Source: JANMMJ01 sp964543235 (GTDB taxonomy: Bacteria > Pseudomonadota > Alphaproteobacteria > Rhizobiales > Aestuariivirgaceae). Taken from it: DNA of 24,289 nucleotides. Positions 23,850 to 24,289 of the stretch are shown piece by piece; position 1 is the first letter of the stretch; each line of letters opens with the position of its first letter. The notes under the pieces were generated by a model. It saw only the letters and a program-made list of their open reading frames with translations, made no database searches and was not told the origin of the DNA. Position numbers and translations under genes: made by a program. Where the stretch lies: the NCBI GenBank assembly GCA_964543235.1, contig CAZIXE010000053.1:1-24289 (forward strand), read 5' to 3'.

Positions 23850-24289
23850 ATGTTTGACTATGGCCTGTTCAAGTTCGAGTCGAAGCAGGACCTGTTCGAC
23901 AAGGCGATCCGCTACTGGAATCCGGACAAAACGAAGTTCTGGCAGAAGGCCGGCGTCGATCTCGTCATCGACCGCCGCGAGGGCTACTGCCTCTATGACA
24001 TGTCGGGCCGCCGCCTCATCGACCTGCATTTGAACGGCGGCACCTACAATTTCGGTCACCGCCACCCCGAGCTGGTCGACACACTCAAATATGCCCTCGA
24101 CTATTTCGACATCGGCAACCACTGGTTTCCGTCAGTCGCCCGCGCCGCCCTCGCCGAATCGCTGATCCGCGTCTCCCCCGGTTTCACCTATGCGGTGTTC
24201 GCGCCCGGCGGCGCCGAAGCTGTCGACATCGCCATCAAGAGCGCCCGCTACGCCACCAAGCGCCGCAAGATCGTCTCGATCATCAAGGG
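23850..24289 (+). CDS. Class III (PLP-dependent) aminotransferase, N-terminal part
   Basis: The gene runs off the window; 146 complete codons are visible. GYCLYDMSGRRLIDLHLNGG, then NFGHRHPELV at 67-76 and APGGAEAVDIAIKSAR at 118-133, match the N-terminal half of the aspartate/ornithine-type class III family. GGAEA is the phosphate-binding turn of the cofactor. The catalytic Lys lies beyond the edge. ATG 23850 follows GGAG at 23839-23842 by 7 nt. It is divergent from the DeoR repressor. The amino donor, and whether it is a transaminase or a glutamate-1-semialdehyde-mutase-like enzyme, cannot be decided from this part. Confidence 0.9.
   Translation, partial: MFDYGLFKFESKQDLFDKAIRYWNPDKTKFWQKAGVDLVIDRREGYCLYDMSGRRLIDLHLNGGTYNFGHRHPELVDTLKYALDYFDIGNHWFPSVARAALAESLIRVSPGFTYAVFAPGGAEAVDIAIKSARYATKRRKIVSIIK

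Overview
The window is GC-rich, densely packed bacterial DNA. Gene content points to an alphaproteobacterium, most likely Hyphomicrobiales (Rhizobiales). Indicators are a membrane-bound cytochrome c-type urate oxidase (PuuD), a split xanthine dehydrogenase XdhABC, a BMP-type ABC importer next to purine genes, and many 4-nt ATGA/GTGA gene overlaps. The order is inferred from gene families; I could not run a search.

Region 1 (about 1-6370) is a fluoride-response island made of two convergent operons, each starting with its own fluoride (crcB-motif) riboswitch. The plus-strand operon has a promoter (55-84), a riboswitch (97-150) overlapped by an intrinsic terminator (145-183), then a CPA2 cation/proton antiporter, a UspA protein, the fluoride channel CrcB and a DUF190 protein. 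The minus-strand operon has a promoter (6340-6367), a second riboswitch (6283-6334) whose pseudoknot strand can instead pair with the Shine-Dalgarno region of the first gene, then two tandem MutS-like ATPases and a small unknown protein. So one ligand appears to be read by a transcriptional switch on one side and a translational switch on the other. The two operons meet at about 2643/2663. The role of the paired MutS-like ATPases in fluoride stress is the least explained part of the window.

Region 2 (6433-6657) is a small two-helix membrane protein of unknown function.

Region 3 (6668-22904) is a purine-catabolism cluster. On the minus strand, in transcription order: a LysR regulator, HIU hydrolase, XdhA, XdhB, XdhC, an ABC importer (ATPase, two permeases, BMP-family binding protein), PuuD, OHCU decarboxylase (UraD) and guanine deaminase (GuaD). 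Opposing it are allantoicase and ureidoglycolate lyase on the plus strand, with a nucleoside hydrolase divergent from allantoicase. Together these would import and degrade nucleosides and purines through guanine, xanthine, urate, HIU, OHCU and allantoin to glyoxylate and urea. Allantoinase, the one step between allantoin and allantoate, is not in the window. The 83-nt gap between the binding-protein gene and puuD is filled by a long hairpin built from 7-bp repeats.

Region 4 (22998-24289) is a DeoR-type repressor divergent from a class III aminotransferase cut by the window edge. A palindrome lies between the -35 and -10 boxes of the aminotransferase promoter.

No tRNA, rRNA, insertion sequence or CRISPR array was seen. 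The longest stretches without a protein gene (1-265 and 6226-6432) are occupied by the riboswitch leaders.
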